This document shows, piece by piece, positions 7,493 to 16,681 of a stretch of 37,035 nt of DNA. Below the pieces are notes generated by a model. That model saw only the letters and a program-made list of their open reading frames with translations, did not search any database and was not told the origin of the DNA. The stretch covers positions 1 through 37,035 of the IMG/VR virus record IMGVR_UViG_3300030102_003029; one strand, written 5' to 3'. Numbering within the stretch: position 1 is the stretch's first letter; every line of letters starts with the position of its first letter. This DNA is from a virus. The translations under genes were made by a program, and so were the position numbers.

Positions 7493-8293
7493 ATGTCTGA
7501 CGAACAGGTAGCGGAAGCTCCGGCAGAGGCCGGGGAGGCACCGTCTGGGAGTGACGACTGGCTGGCATCACTGCCCCCGGAACTGGCAACCGACCCGTCG
7601 CTGCAACATATCGGCAGCGTCGAGGGCATGGCGAAGTCTTACATCAACGCACAGAAGATGGTCGGAGCTGAGAAGCTCGCGATCCCTGGCAACTGGGCGA
7701 CGGAAGAAGACTGGGATCTGGTTTACAACAAACTGGGCCGACCGGCAGAGGCTGGCGATTACGACTTGGGTGAGATGGAAGGCGACATGGCGGACTGGTT
7801 CCGCGAAGCCGCCCATCAATCAGGACTGTCTGATCGGCAGGCCGCGAAGCTCGCAGAAGCCTATGGCGAGTTCGCAGGCCAAGCGACGGTGATGTCCGAA
7901 GAGGCGATGGAGACGCACCGCGCCGACGTCGAAACCGAATTGCGGCAGGAATATGGCGGCGACTTTGACGACAAGATGGCACGCGCCAACGAGTTGCTGC
8001 GTGAGTTTGAGGCGCCGGACCTGACAGAGATACAGCTCGCAGACGGCAGTCTGTTGGGTGACAACCCCGAGCTAGTGCGGCTCATGGTCAACATCAGCGA
8101 CTATGTTGCGGAGCAGATCAGCGAGGATGGGCTGGCAGGCAGAGACAGCCGGCCGGGTCTGACCGACGAGGATTTGCAGTCTCGTATGTCAGAGATGACG
8201 GCGAAGAACTCGCCGTATTGGGAAAAGCATCACCCCGACCACGACCGCGTGGTCAACGAGGTGCTGCGACTGAGAGAGCAGATGCATGGATGA
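7493..8293 (+). CDS. capsid assembly scaffolding protein
   Basis: A 266-aa acidic, largely helical protein placed between portal and capsid, as expected for a scaffold. It opens with a Glu/Ala/Pro-rich tail, then DDWLASLPPELATDPSLQ and the GMAKSYINAQKMVGAEKLAIP motif typical of scaffold proteins in this phage group. The centre is predicted coiled helix, and the C-terminus is a basic helix (HDRVVNEVLRLREQMHG), the usual capsid-contact region. Expected to be absent from the mature virion. Confidence 0.85.
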   Translation: MSDEQVAEAPAEAGEAPSGSDDWLASLPPELATDPSLQHIGSVEGMAKSYINAQKMVGAEKLAIPGNWATEEDWDLVYNKLGRPAEAGDYDLGEMEGDMADWFREAAHQSGLSDRQAAKLAEAYGEFAGQATVMSEEAMETHRADVETELRQEYGGDFDDKMARANELLREFEAPDLTEIQLADGSLLGDNPELVRLMVNISDYVAEQISEDGLAGRDSRPGLTDEDLQSRMSEMTAKNSPYWEKHHPDHDRVVNEVLRLREQMHG

Positions 8294-8462
8294 TCAAGAA
8301 ATGCGTCTTGAATGCCTGCGCTTGGCTGTTGAGTTTGGCAGCGCGCGCAGTGTGAATGACCCGGTGGAACTTGCAGAAAAGTATGTCGGGTTCATCAAAT
8401 CCGCGGACAAGCGTAAAGCCCCGCGGCGCAAGCCTGTGAGCAAGGCGGATCAGTCGGCCTAA
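8286..8462 (+). CDS. 58-aa small protein before the capsid gene
   Basis: The ATG overlaps the scaffold stop by 8 nt. The product starts MDDQEMRLECLRLAVEFGS, continues with a second short helix (PVELAEKYVGFIK) and ends in a Lys/Arg-rich tail. Small proteins of this shape occur between scaffold and capsid genes in related phages; no function is known to me. The 71-nt gap after it holds a 5-bp hairpin CGGTC-AATA-GACCG (8475-8488) and the AGGAG ribosome binding site of the capsid gene. Confidence 0.6.
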   Translation: MDDQEMRLECLRLAVEFGSARSVNDPVELAEKYVGFIKSADKRKAPRRKPVSKADQSA

Positions 8463-8533
8463 CCGACAGTGAGCCGGTCAATAGACCGATAACCCACGCA
8501 AACATTCCAACCACAACTGTAGGAGCATGAGTT

Positions 8534-9657
8534 ATGTCAACTCAGGTCACTACGGCGTTTGTGAACCAGTTTAGTTCCAACGTCGCAATGCTCTCGCAGC
8601 AGATGGGAAGTCTGTTGCGAGGTGCCGTGGACACCGAAAGTGTCACCGGCGAAAAAGCTTTTGGATAAAGAGCCACCGCCCAGTAATAGGCGCGTGCAAA
8701 CTAGGTGAATTGCTGGGAACCCTAAGTCCGCAAGGATATGGCAATCAGCAGGGAAGCCGCGCAAGCGGAACCTTCAACGACTATCCCTTCGGGGAGTAGG
8801 GCCAAGTGGTCCGAAGCGCCTAGCCCCTAGTTTCTAGGGTGATGATATAGTCTCGTCCCTGTCCGAAAGGCAGGGGAGCTGCTTCGTGCAGCCGGTCTAG
8901 TTTAACGAACTAGATTGAAGAAATCGTTTTCGATCAAATCGGAGAAGCAGCCGCGGTTGCGCGCACGTCAAGGCACGGGGATACACCCCTCGTCGAGACA
9001 CCGCACAGCCGCAGAATGGTAAGCCTCACTTCGTATGAGTGGGCCGACCTTATCGACGATGCTGATAAAGTCCGCATGTTGATCGACCCGACGTCTTCGT
9101 ATGCCCGTGCGGCAGCGGCGGCGATTGGTCGGGCAATGGACGATGCCATCATCGACGCCCTTGGCGGCACTGCGAAAACTGGCAAAGAAGGCACGACCTC
9201 CACGTCGTTCCCGGCTGGTCAGAAGATCGCACATGCCTCTGGCGGCTTGACGATTGCGAAGCTGGTATCGGCGAAGAAGCTGCTCGATGCCCAGTCGGTT
9301 GATCCGTCAATCAAGCGATACATCGTTGTATCGCCTGAGCAGATTGAAGACCTGCTCAACAACACGACCGTCACTTCAGCGGATTTCAACACCGTCAAGG
9401 CGTTGGTCCAGGGTGACATAAATACGTTTGTTGGTTTCGAGTTTATCGTCTCGAACCGCCTCAAGGATGATGGCACGTCACGCCTTTGCTACGCATGGGC
9501 GCAGGACGGCTGCAAACTTGCGGTTGGTAAGGACGTGATGGCGCGGATCGATGAGCGCAGCGACAAGTCCTATTCCACGCAGGTTTACTACTGCGCGACC
9601 TTCGGGGCGACCCGGATGGAAGAAGACAAAGTCGTTGAAATCGCGTGCAACGAGTAA
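8534..9657 (+). CDS. major capsid protein, split by a group I intron: join(8534..8660, 8927..9657)
   Basis: Exon 1 (8534-8660) encodes MSTQVTTAFVNQFSSNVAML through SVTGEKA plus the first base of the next codon, then meets an in-frame TAA at 8666. Exon 2 (8927-9657) resumes with FDQIGEAAAVARTSRHGD and continues SLTSYEWADLIDDADKVRML and IDPTSSYARAAAAAIGRAM, all characteristic of this family of podovirus capsid proteins. Joining at 8660/8927 restores GEKAFFDQIG without gap or insertion and gives 285 aa, a normal length. Exon 2 alone has only an internal ATG at 9016 and would lack the N-terminal arm. AGGAG lies about 10 nt before the start at 8534. Confidence 0.88.
8661..8926 (+). ncRNA. group I self-splicing intron in the capsid gene
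   Basis: Conserved core elements appear in order. P is GAATTGCTGGGAAC at 8707-8720 and Q is GCAATCAGCAGGGAAG at 8741-8756; TGCTG pairs with CAGCA to make P4. R is TTCAACGACTA at 8773-8783 and S is GATGATATAGTC at 8841-8852; GACTA pairs with TAGTC to make P7. P6a is CCGC-GCAA-GCGG. A P9-type hairpin capped by GAAA lies at 8857-8875. P1 pairs GCTTTT (8657-8662) with AAAGAGC, giving the U-G wobble U8660-G8670 that sets the 5' splice site. The terminal G is 8926, and exon 2's TTT can pair with AAA at 8667-8669 as P10. No endonuclease ORF lies inside. Confidence 0.92.
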
Positions 9658-9672
9658 GGGGAGGAGTGAATT

Positions 9673-10179
9673 ATGGCTAACGTAAATCAGACCCTCGCCA
9701 GCAACTTCGTTGCTGACCCACCCGTCCACAGCCCAGTCCATCAGCTCCACGGCTCGATGCGTGTCGCTTGCGGCACAATCGCGCTTGCGGCTGGTGATCT
9801 TTCGGCTGGTGACACGGTAATGCTTGCCCCCATCCCGACTAATGCGGCGGTGGTGAGCATCGTGCTTTATAACGATGACCTCGACAGCGGTACGACCAAC
9901 ACATGCGACGTTGGTTTGTACACGTCTGACGGCGACGTCACTGCCAAGGACGACGATTGCTACGCGAGTGCAATCACCGACCTTCGTGCAGCCGTTGGCG
10001 GCGCAGGCACCGAGGTTGCGTTTGAAGCACGCAACATCAACCTGATGGGTCAAAAGGTATTCGAGGACGCTGGCGACAGCTCAGATCCGAATACCCATTA
10101 CTTTGTGGGCCTCAAGTTCGACGCCGCCGGCGACACCGCTGGCGATCTGTCGTTCAAGATCACCTACATCGTTGACTGA
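9673..10179 (+). CDS. capsid-associated hypothetical protein, possibly decoration
   Basis: A 168-aa protein with GGGGAG-type ribosome binding site, directly after the capsid gene and before a strong terminator. The sequence looks all-beta with many Gly, Ala, Thr and Asp residues and ends in GDLSFKITYIVD. The segment AGDTVMLAPIPTNAAVVSIV resembles proteins encoded after the capsid gene in several marine podoviruses. Position and composition suggest a head decoration or stabilisation protein, but I recognise no named domain. Confidence 0.6.
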   Translation: MANVNQTLASNFVADPPVHSPVHQLHGSMRVACGTIALAAGDLSAGDTVMLAPIPTNAAVVSIVLYNDDLDSGTTNTCDVGLYTSDGDVTAKDDDCYASAITDLRAAVGGAGTEVAFEARNINLMGQKVFEDAGDSSDPNTHYFVGLKFDAAGDTAGDLSFKITYIVD

Positions 10180-10184
10180 TTGAG

Positions 10185-10211
10185 AGGGGGGCTTCGGCCC
10201 CCCTTTCTTTT
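10185..10211 (+). terminator. strong terminator after the head genes
   Basis: An 8-bp perfect stem AGGGGGGC/GCCCCCCT with a TTCG tetraloop is followed by TTCTTTT. It lies between the capsid-associated gene and tail tube A. This would reduce tail transcription relative to capsid, a common way to set protein stoichiometry. Confidence 0.88.
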
Positions 10212-10224
10212 CAAAGGATTCAAG

Positions 10225-10815
10225 ATGGCATCGAACGTAGACATCTGTAACTCGGCCTTAAACATGATAGGCGCGAGCAACATCATCTCGCTGACAGAAG
10301 ACAGCCGCGCTGCGCGCGTGTGCAATCAGCGGTTTGAGTTTGTCCGCGATGCCGTCATGCGCGCGCATCCGTGGAACTGCCTGATCGTGCGCACCAGTCT
10401 GGCGGCAGATAGCGACACCCCGGCGTTTGAGTTCGACCATCAGCACACGCTCCCCACCGATCCGTATTGTCTGCGCGTCCTACGGCCGCAAGATCCCGAC
10501 ACGGTCTTCCGCGTGGAAGGGCGCAAAATCATCAGCAGCACGACACCGTTCAAGATGATCTATGTCGCGCGAATTACGGACCCCAACGAGTACGACCAGC
10601 TTTTGATTGAGTCCATCGCGTCACGGCTTGCCGCCGACATATCGTATGCCTTGGTCAACAGCGCCAGCCTGTCGCAGATGCTGATGGCGACATACGAGAG
10701 CAAACTATCAGAGGCGCGCTTCGTGGACGCGACCGAAGGTACGCCGGCAAACACGGTCAACATCGACCGCGCGAGCTACACCGAAAGCGACGTCTTCATC
10801 TCTTCGAGGTTCTAG
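10225..10815 (+). CDS. tail tubular protein A
   Basis: A 196-aa homologue of T7 gp11, the adaptor ring between portal and nozzle. The start VDICNSALNMIGASNIISLTED, then ARVCNQRFEFVRDAVMRAHP and the WNC segment are family signatures, and the C-terminal part has LLIESIASRLAADISYALVN. The ATG at 10225 follows AAAGGA after the terminator; the longer in-frame reading from 10180 would translate the terminator hairpin and is unlikely. Confidence 0.9.
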   Translation: MASNVDICNSALNMIGASNIISLTEDSRAARVCNQRFEFVRDAVMRAHPWNCLIVRTSLAADSDTPAFEFDHQHTLPTDPYCLRVLRPQDPDTVFRVEGRKIISSTTPFKMIYVARITDPNEYDQLLIESIASRLAADISYALVNSASLSQMLMATYESKLSEARFVDATEGTPANTVNIDRASYTESDVFISSRF

Positions 10816-13290
10816 GTGCCAAAAGTCAGCACAGCCTTCGCCAACTTCACGGCCGGCGAGATCACGCCCAAGCTCTTTGGGCGCACCGACATCTCGAAGT
10901 ACGACAACGGCGCCGAGACAGTTGAGAACTTTCTGGTGCAGCCGCATGGCGGGCTTATGCGTCGCCCTGGCACGCGCTTTGTGTCCGAGGTCAAAAACAG
11001 CTCAAACGCTGTCCGGCTGATCCCCTTCGAGTTCAACGTCGAGCAGGCGTATGTGCTGGAGTTCGGGCCGACGTACTTCCGCATCTATCGTGACGGCGGC
11101 GCGGTGACATCAAGCGGGTCGCCCGTCGAGGTGACGACGGTCTACACCGCGTCAGATCTTGACGGCCTCAAGTTCGCCCAGGCGGCAGATGTCATGTACG
11201 TCGTCAGCCCAAATCATCCTATCTACAAGATCACGCGCACCAGCCACACGGCGTGGACCTTTACCGAGGTGACGACAGCCCGCGGCCCGTTTCTCGATCA
11301 GAACACGACAACCACCACACTGACGCCTGACAGCCGTGACGGCACGATCCGGCTGACCGCCAGCGCCAGCTTGTTCACGAGCGACGACGTTGGTCGGTTG
11401 GTCAAGATTGAGGACGGCTTCGTCAAGATCACGTCGTTTACGTCGGCGACGGTGGTGGACGGCACAGCGCAGGAGTTGGAGGACGGCCGCGCAGAAATCC
11501 TGCCCAGTTACACGGCCGCTACGATCTCGTTCCACGAAGGCGACCCTGACGCGACCGGGCTGGAGCATAACGACCGCATCGAGGACACAGCCGCTGCGTT
11601 TATTGATCAGGGCTTCAAGATCGGCCAGACAATCGTCATCAGCGGCTCGACGTCAAACAATACGACCGACGGCCATCTGGTCGTGGACGTAACCGACAGC
11701 GTCATCACGCTGGCGCCAGGTGCGGATCTGGCAACAGAAGCAGCCGACAGCGGCCACACGTTGCAGGGCAAGCTGGTTGCGACCGACGAATGGTCGCTGG
11801 GTGCTTTCAGTAAGACGACCGGCTACCCGCGCGCGGTGGCGTTCTACGAGCAGCGCCTTGTGTTTGCCGGCACGTCTGAGCAGCCGCAGACGCTCTTTTT
11901 TAGCCAAGGCGGAGACTTCGAAAACTTTGAGAGCGGGACCGCCGCAGACGACGGCATGGTGTATACGATTGGTTCTAACACCGTGAACGTCATTCGGTTC
12001 TTGGCATCAACCCGAAACCTGATCGTCGGGACATCGGGCGGCGAGTTCGTGGTCCGCGCGTCGGGCGCTGACGAGGCGATTACCCCGACCAACATACAGA
12101 TTAAACAGCAAACCAGTCATGGTGCCGCGGACATCGCGCCGATGCAGGCAGGCAACGCGGTGCTATTCGTGCAGCGTGCCAAGCGTAAAGTGCTGGAGCT
12201 GCAATTCAACTTCGACGTCGATGGCTACATCGCACCGGACGTGGCGTTGATCTCTGAGCATATCACCGAGAACGGGCTGGACGAGCTGGCATATCAGCAA
12301 GAACCCGACAGCATTCTCTGGGGCCGTCGTGGCGATGGGCAACTTGCCTGCATGACGTACAAGCGCGAGGAGCAAGTTATCGGCTGGTCGCGTCAGATTA
12401 TTGGCGGCGCGTTCGGTACGGGTGACGCGGTCGTGGAAAGCATTGCCACAATCCCCGGCGATCTTGACGAGGATCAGGTCTGGGTTGTCGTAAAGCGGAC
12501 AGTGAACGGCGCGACCAAACGCTATGTCGAGTTCATCCGGGACTTTGACTTCGGTACCGACGTCAACAACGCCATCTTCGTGGACAGCTCGCTGACCTTT
12601 ACAGGCGTGACCAGCACGCTGGCTGGCGACGAAGCCGCAGACCAGACGACGATCACGCTGGCAGACGCCTCTTCGTTCCCCAGTTCGGGCGCCATAAAGA
12701 TCGGCACCGAGGTCATCACATACAGCGGCAAAAGCACGAACGACCTGACTGGCTGCGTGCGTGGCGTGGTCGGTCCCGCCGCAGCGCATAGTTCTGGCGC
12801 CACGGTGACGCAGGCAACGTTGTCGCTGTCGGGGCTTAGTCATCTTGAAGGCCAGACTGTCAGCATTCTGGGCGATGGTTCGGTCCACCCGGACAAGACG
12901 GTATCGAGCGGCGCAGTCACGTTGGAGCGGTACGTCACGAAGGCGCACGCCGGGCTGTCTTACAACTCGACACTGCGGACGCTGCGCGTAGATGCCGGCA
13001 GCGCGATGGGGACCAGCCAGGGCAAGATCAAACGCATCAACGAACTGACCGTGCGGTTGTATCGATCAGTGGGCCTCAAGGTTGGCCGCGATGCCAGCAA
13101 CCTGGACATCGTGCCGTTTCGTTCGTCTGCGACGTCTATGGACGCGCCGATTGCGCTGTTTACCGGCGACAAGGAGATTGAACTCAACGGCAACTATGAC
13201 ACCGATGGGCAGCTTACGATCCGACAGGACCAGCCGCTGCCGATGAACATCCTCGCCGTTTACGCAACGCTGAGTACTTTTGATCAGTGA
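10816..13290 (+). CDS. tail tubular protein B
   Basis: An 824-aa homologue of T7 gp12, the nozzle of the short tail. It opens with ANFTAGEITPKLFGRTDISK and NGAETVENFLVQPHGGLMRR, the most conserved motif of the family, followed by a long beta-rich body with GYPRAVAFYEQRLVFAGTSE in the middle. The start is GTG, immediately after the TAG of tail tube A. The C-terminal part contains a Ser/Thr/Gly-rich segment (about 600-680) that looks like an inserted beta domain. The stop overlaps the next GTG start by 4 nt. Confidence 0.92.
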   Translation: MPKVSTAFANFTAGEITPKLFGRTDISKYDNGAETVENFLVQPHGGLMRRPGTRFVSEVKNSSNAVRLIPFEFNVEQAYVLEFGPTYFRIYRDGGAVTSSGSPVEVTTVYTASDLDGLKFAQAADVMYVVSPNHPIYKITRTSHTAWTFTEVTTARGPFLDQNTTTTTLTPDSRDGTIRLTASASLFTSDDVGRLVKIEDGFVKITSFTSATVVDGTAQELEDGRAEILPSYTAATISFHEGDPDATGLEHNDRIEDTAAAFIDQGFKIGQTIVISGSTSNNTTDGHLVVDVTDSVITLAPGADLATEAADSGHTLQGKLVATDEWSLGAFSKTTGYPRAVAFYEQRLVFAGTSEQPQTLFFSQGGDFENFESGTAADDGMVYTIGSNTVNVIRFLASTRNLIVGTSGGEFVVRASGADEAITPTNIQIKQQTSHGAADIAPMQAGNAVLFVQRAKRKVLELQFNFDVDGYIAPDVALISEHITENGLDELAYQQEPDSILWGRRGDGQLACMTYKREEQVIGWSRQIIGGAFGTGDAVVESIATIPGDLDEDQVWVVVKRTVNGATKRYVEFIRDFDFGTDVNNAIFVDSSLTFTGVTSTLAGDEAADQTTITLADASSFPSSGAIKIGTEVITYSGKSTNDLTGCVRGVVGPAAAHSSGATVTQATLSLSGLSHLEGQTVSILGDGSVHPDKTVSSGAVTLERYVTKAHAGLSYNSTLRTLRVDAGSAMGTSQGKIKRINELTVRLYRSVGLKVGRDASNLDIVPFRSSATSMDAPIALFTGDKEIELNGNYDTDGQLTIRQDQPLPMNILAVYATLSTFDQ

Positions 13291-13730
13291 GGATTGTGCC
13301 GTTTGAGATAGCGCACGGCGAGGCGCTGCTTGAGGCTGACCTAAACGACGACCGCAACCGCCCGGCCCCGGAGTTCGGCAACTTCATGCCGACGCTGGTG
13401 CATGAGGACATGGCGTTCACAGGCATCAACAACGGCTACTTGGTAGCAGCCGCTGGCATCTTCCCGCTGTGGGAGGGCGTCGGCGAGGCGTGGTTTCTGG
13501 GTGCTAGCCGGGTTGGCAAGCATCAGCTCCGCGTGGCGAAGCTCGTCCGTGAGGGGCTGCTGCGTATTGCCGAGGAGCAGGGGTTGTGGCGCGTGCAGGC
13601 GGCGATGCGTAGCGACTGGCCGGAACTGGCGCGCTGGGCAAAGTTTCTCGGCATGGAACACGAAGGCCACATGCCGATGTACGGCGCAAACAAACTTGAC
13701 TACGAAAGGTATGCACGGGTATGGCACTAG
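13287..13730 (+). CDS. GNAT-like protein at the T7 gp13 position
   Basis: A 147-aa protein with the fold pattern of a GNAT N-acetyltransferase: an N-terminal strand/helix (IVPFEIAHGEALLE), a central GYLVAAAGIFPLWEGVGEAW pair of strands and GKHQLRVAKLVREGLLRIAE in place of the acetyl-CoA loop. Related proteins occupy the internal virion protein A position in alphaproteobacterial podoviruses. Whether it is enzymatic or structural cannot be read from sequence. It starts at a GTG overlapping the previous stop. Confidence 0.7.
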   Translation: MRIVPFEIAHGEALLEADLNDDRNRPAPEFGNFMPTLVHEDMAFTGINNGYLVAAAGIFPLWEGVGEAWFLGASRVGKHQLRVAKLVREGLLRIAEEQGLWRVQAAMRSDWPELARWAKFLGMEHEGHMPMYGANKLDYERYARVWH

Positions 13731-14251
13731 GAACGGTAGCAACAATCGCCGGCACAGCCTTCTCGGCTTACGGCCAGATGCAGACAGCGCGAGGCATGAA
13801 GGCGGCAGGCAGAGCCGCCATGCAGACTGCCGAATATAATAAAAAAATCCGCGACCGAAACGCGCGTGTCGCCGAGCAAGAAGCTGACTTGCGTGAGCGC
13901 GTCGGCGGCCGTGAAGTTGTTCGGTTTCGCAAGCAGTTTGACAAGCTCCAGGCGCGCGCTGGTACGGCGTATCGCAAGTCGGGTGTGCTTGCCACCACCG
14001 GCACGCCGCTGGACGTCTTGAGAGAAAGCGCCGACGAGGCCGAAGAGGATATCCAAACCATCCGCCTGACAGCCGCGACAGACGCGGGCCGGATGCGCCA
14101 GCAGGGCGTAAATCAGCGTCTGGCTGGTCAGTTGACGCTGCTCGAAGGACGCCAGCAACAACTGGCCTACAATATCAAAGCGCGTGATGCGCGCATAAGC
14201 GCGCTGACTACGCTCGGACGCGGCGCTTATCAGGTAAGTCAAATCGTATGA
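13721..14251 (+). CDS. internal virion protein B-like
   Basis: A 176-aa, Ala/Arg/Gln-rich, almost entirely helical protein. The N-terminus (ALGTVATIAGTAFSAYGQMQ) is hydrophobic with small residues; then come AEYNKKIRDRNARVAEQEAD and a conserved TAYRKSGVLATTGTPLDVLR segment. This matches the T7 gp14-type internal virion protein of many podoviruses, which forms the outer-membrane channel at infection. Overlaps on both sides show tight coupling. Confidence 0.8.
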   Translation: MALGTVATIAGTAFSAYGQMQTARGMKAAGRAAMQTAEYNKKIRDRNARVAEQEADLRERVGGREVVRFRKQFDKLQARAGTAYRKSGVLATTGTPLDVLRESADEAEEDIQTIRLTAATDAGRMRQQGVNQRLAGQLTLLEGRQQQLAYNIKARDARISALTTLGRGAYQVSQIV

Positions 14252-15819
14252 AGGTGCCTACCTACGAAGCACAGCTACGGCGCCCACGCCAGGGGCAGGG
14301 GCAGTTTTTGACCGCCCAGCTCAGTGCGTCGGCAATGGCCGCACCCGCACGCGCGTTTGCACAATCCGGTCAGCAGCTTGCGCAGGCCGGATCTGATCTT
14401 GCCGCGTTTGGAATAAAGAAGGCGCAAATTGGAGCGGAGAGCGAGGCATCCGCTGCGGCAAGCAAGATGCAGCTTGAGCTTGCCGACTTGGAAAACAACG
14501 CGCTGCAAAACACCAACATGTCGCAGGCAGAAGAGCAGTACCGCCGGCAAAGCCAGATTATTGTCGAGAAGTACAAGACGTCGATGTCTAACACTTTGGC
14601 GCGGCGTGCGTTTGGTTCCGCCGCAGTGAAAGCCCAAACGCGCGGCCTGCTGTCGTTCATCAAGCAGAACAATGCGCGCGTAGTCGAAGCAGCCAAAGCG
14701 AACCTTGAGACAACTATTCAACAGGAGATGAAACTTTCATCGGACCCCTCACAATCCTCAACAAGCAGACGCGAAAGTTTTTTGCGTGCATTGATGGAGA
14801 TTCGAGACAATGAACAAGACATCGGCCCAGATGAGGTGCGGATACAGACACAAAAGCTGTATTCCGAAACTACACAAAATACGCTGTTGAATTTAGCCAA
14901 TCGTCAAGGTGCCGATGCTGCGGCGATTGCTACAGCGTTTCGCAACGGCAACAGCGCAGATCCTATGGTGCAAGCATTGCGCGAAAATTTGAGCGCCATA
15001 GAGATCGATAATATTGCGACGACGCTAGAAAAAACTGCCGCGCGTAACGCAAAGCGTGACAACGATGCACGCAAAGCCAAGGACGCTGACGACAAAGAAA
15101 ACGACGAAGGCATAGTGCGCCAAATATTTTTTGGCAATCCCGCTAAACAAAACAACGATGACCTATTCGATGGCATCAAAGACTCAACGCACCTCACGGT
15201 AGGAACATTGCGGTCGGTTGAAAAATATCTCGCAGGCGGCGCGCAGGTTGATAATCAGCAACACGTTCTGGAGGTGTCGCGCTTAATTTCAAACGACGAG
15301 ATAACCAACGATGTTCAGTTAATAAAAAAAATTGGCGACGATAATCTCGAAATTACCGCCAACACTTTGCGCACTCAATTACTGCCGCTGATCACAACCA
15401 AAACCGACCGTGCTTTTTCTCTAGCAATCAAGTGGGCGGAGTCGAAACTTGGTTACGATGCGTCAAGCCAGCGCGCGGGCATCAAATTATTCGAAGACAA
15501 AGCAAATAAAGCACTCAAAATGCGCGAAGAAATGCTCGCTTGGAAATATAGCAAAAACAAAACCATCAAAGATCCTATGGTGAAAGCCAAGGACATTGCT
15601 GAGCGCCTGCTCAGACAGGGCAATGAGTCAGCAGCGGCACAGCTCCCTTCCTTAAAACTAAATTACGAAAACGCTCTTAAAAGCGGCGACCAAACACGAA
15701 TTGCAAATGCTCGATTAGTTTTCAATGCAGCACTAGTTGAAGCAACGCCGCTGACAACCATTCAATCCCTCAAAGCTGGATTTGACCCGCTCAAGTATCT
15801 TGAAGAGCTGCCGCAATGA
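14248..15819 (+). CDS. internal virion protein (T7 gp15 position)
   Basis: A 523-aa, mostly helical protein. It starts MKVPTYEAQLRRPRQGQGQF, where the PTYE..V-like opening is common to this protein in related phages, then an Ala-rich helical region. Most of the C-terminal two thirds is Lys/Asn/Asp-rich and visibly more AT-rich than its neighbours. Placed second of the internal core proteins, it would line the transenvelope conduit during DNA ejection. No enzymatic motif is seen. The ATG overlaps the previous stop by 4 nt. Confidence 0.75.
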   Translation: MKVPTYEAQLRRPRQGQGQFLTAQLSASAMAAPARAFAQSGQQLAQAGSDLAAFGIKKAQIGAESEASAAASKMQLELADLENNALQNTNMSQAEEQYRRQSQIIVEKYKTSMSNTLARRAFGSAAVKAQTRGLLSFIKQNNARVVEAAKANLETTIQQEMKLSSDPSQSSTSRRESFLRALMEIRDNEQDIGPDEVRIQTQKLYSETTQNTLLNLANRQGADAAAIATAFRNGNSADPMVQALRENLSAIEIDNIATTLEKTAARNAKRDNDARKAKDADDKENDEGIVRQIFFGNPAKQNNDDLFDGIKDSTHLTVGTLRSVEKYLAGGAQVDNQQHVLEVSRLISNDEITNDVQLIKKIGDDNLEITANTLRTQLLPLITTKTDRAFSLAIKWAESKLGYDASSQRAGIKLFEDKANKALKMREEMLAWKYSKNKTIKDPMVKAKDIAERLLRQGNESAAAQLPSLKLNYENALKSGDQTRIANARLVFNAALVEATPLTTIQSLKAGFDPLKYLEELPQ

Positions 15820-16664
15820 ACGAACTAGACGAAATCTATCTGCGCTCTGTGTCGAACGAAACGCTGGGCGGGGATCTGACCGCGCTCAATGCCGTCAAGT
15901 GGGACCGCACCGAAGACCAGCCAGACGGCACGCGCGTCGGTTTTGACGACATGACCGGCCAGAGTTTTGTGCTGGGCAAATCTGAGCCGCCCCCGGCTGC
16001 ACCTGCGCCAGCCGCAGAGGCGCCGCCACCCGCAGAAGAGGGGTCATCACTTGGCGAGTTTTTGGGGAAACTAAACGTCGCCCTCGACGCGCCGTTCTCG
16101 GGCGTTGCAGAGGGCATCGCCAGGTTTGTTGGCAATACTATCGGCGCGACGGGCATCGTTGAGCAAAAAGAAGTAGACCGTTTTTTCAAAATGGTTGACG
16201 ACGTGCGAGGCATGGCGACCAAAGATAACCCGACAGCCGATGTTCTAGGCACTGTCGGGCGCATCAGCGGTCAGTACATCGTGCCGGCTGTGACAGGTTA
16301 CAACGCACTGCGCGCGTTGGGCGCTCCGAAGCTGCTGTCCTCAATCGTTGCAGAAGGCACCACTGGGCTGCTCGGCCTGTCGCCCAACGACGAGAACATA
16401 TTCAATATGCTTGCCGAAGACAGCAGCTCGCCTGCCGTAGCGAAAGTGCGAGAGATGCTGGCAACGGACCCAGACGATCCTGAGTGGGCAAACAGGTCGC
16501 GCAACGCAGCCGACGCATTGCTTGTGCTGGGCGCCAGCGAAGCGTTAATGCGTGGCCTGCCCAAGCTGGTGGAGCAAGGCAAACAGTTCATCAAGTCTGA
16601 CAAGGGCCAGCAGGTCGTGCGCTCTGTCGAAGAAATGGGCGCGCGTGCAGGCGGCGATATTTAA
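15816..16664 (+). CDS. internal virion protein with Pro/Ala linker
   Basis: A 282-aa protein. Residues 1-55 form a small acidic domain (NELDEIYLRSVSNETLGG), then a Pro/Ala/Glu linker spans about 58-76. The rest is helical with hydrophobic stretches such as FSGVAEGIARFVGNTIGATG and ALRALGAPKLLSSIVAEGTT that could enter a membrane. The gene overlaps its upstream neighbour and lies directly before the largest internal protein, so it probably belongs to the ejection machinery. No enzymatic motif is seen. Confidence 0.65.
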   Translation: MNELDEIYLRSVSNETLGGDLTALNAVKWDRTEDQPDGTRVGFDDMTGQSFVLGKSEPPPAAPAPAAEAPPPAEEGSSLGEFLGKLNVALDAPFSGVAEGIARFVGNTIGATGIVEQKEVDRFFKMVDDVRGMATKDNPTADVLGTVGRISGQYIVPAVTGYNALRALGAPKLLSSIVAEGTTGLLGLSPNDENIFNMLAEDSSSPAVAKVREMLATDPDDPEWANRSRNAADALLVLGASEALMRGLPKLVEQGKQFIKSDKGQQVVRSVEEMGARAGGDI

Positions 16665-16681
16665 GCGATAAAGGTTACCTG

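Noticed and set aside
8663-8668. Stop codon 44 codons into the capsid gene, suggesting a pseudogene, frameshift or assembly error
   Set aside because: The following 266 nt show an ordered group I intron core and exact splicing restores a typical capsid protein, so disruption by error is unlikely.
12163-12948. A 261-aa minus-strand frame inside tail tube B
   Set aside because: It lies wholly within a well-recognised structural gene and has no motifs or translation signals.
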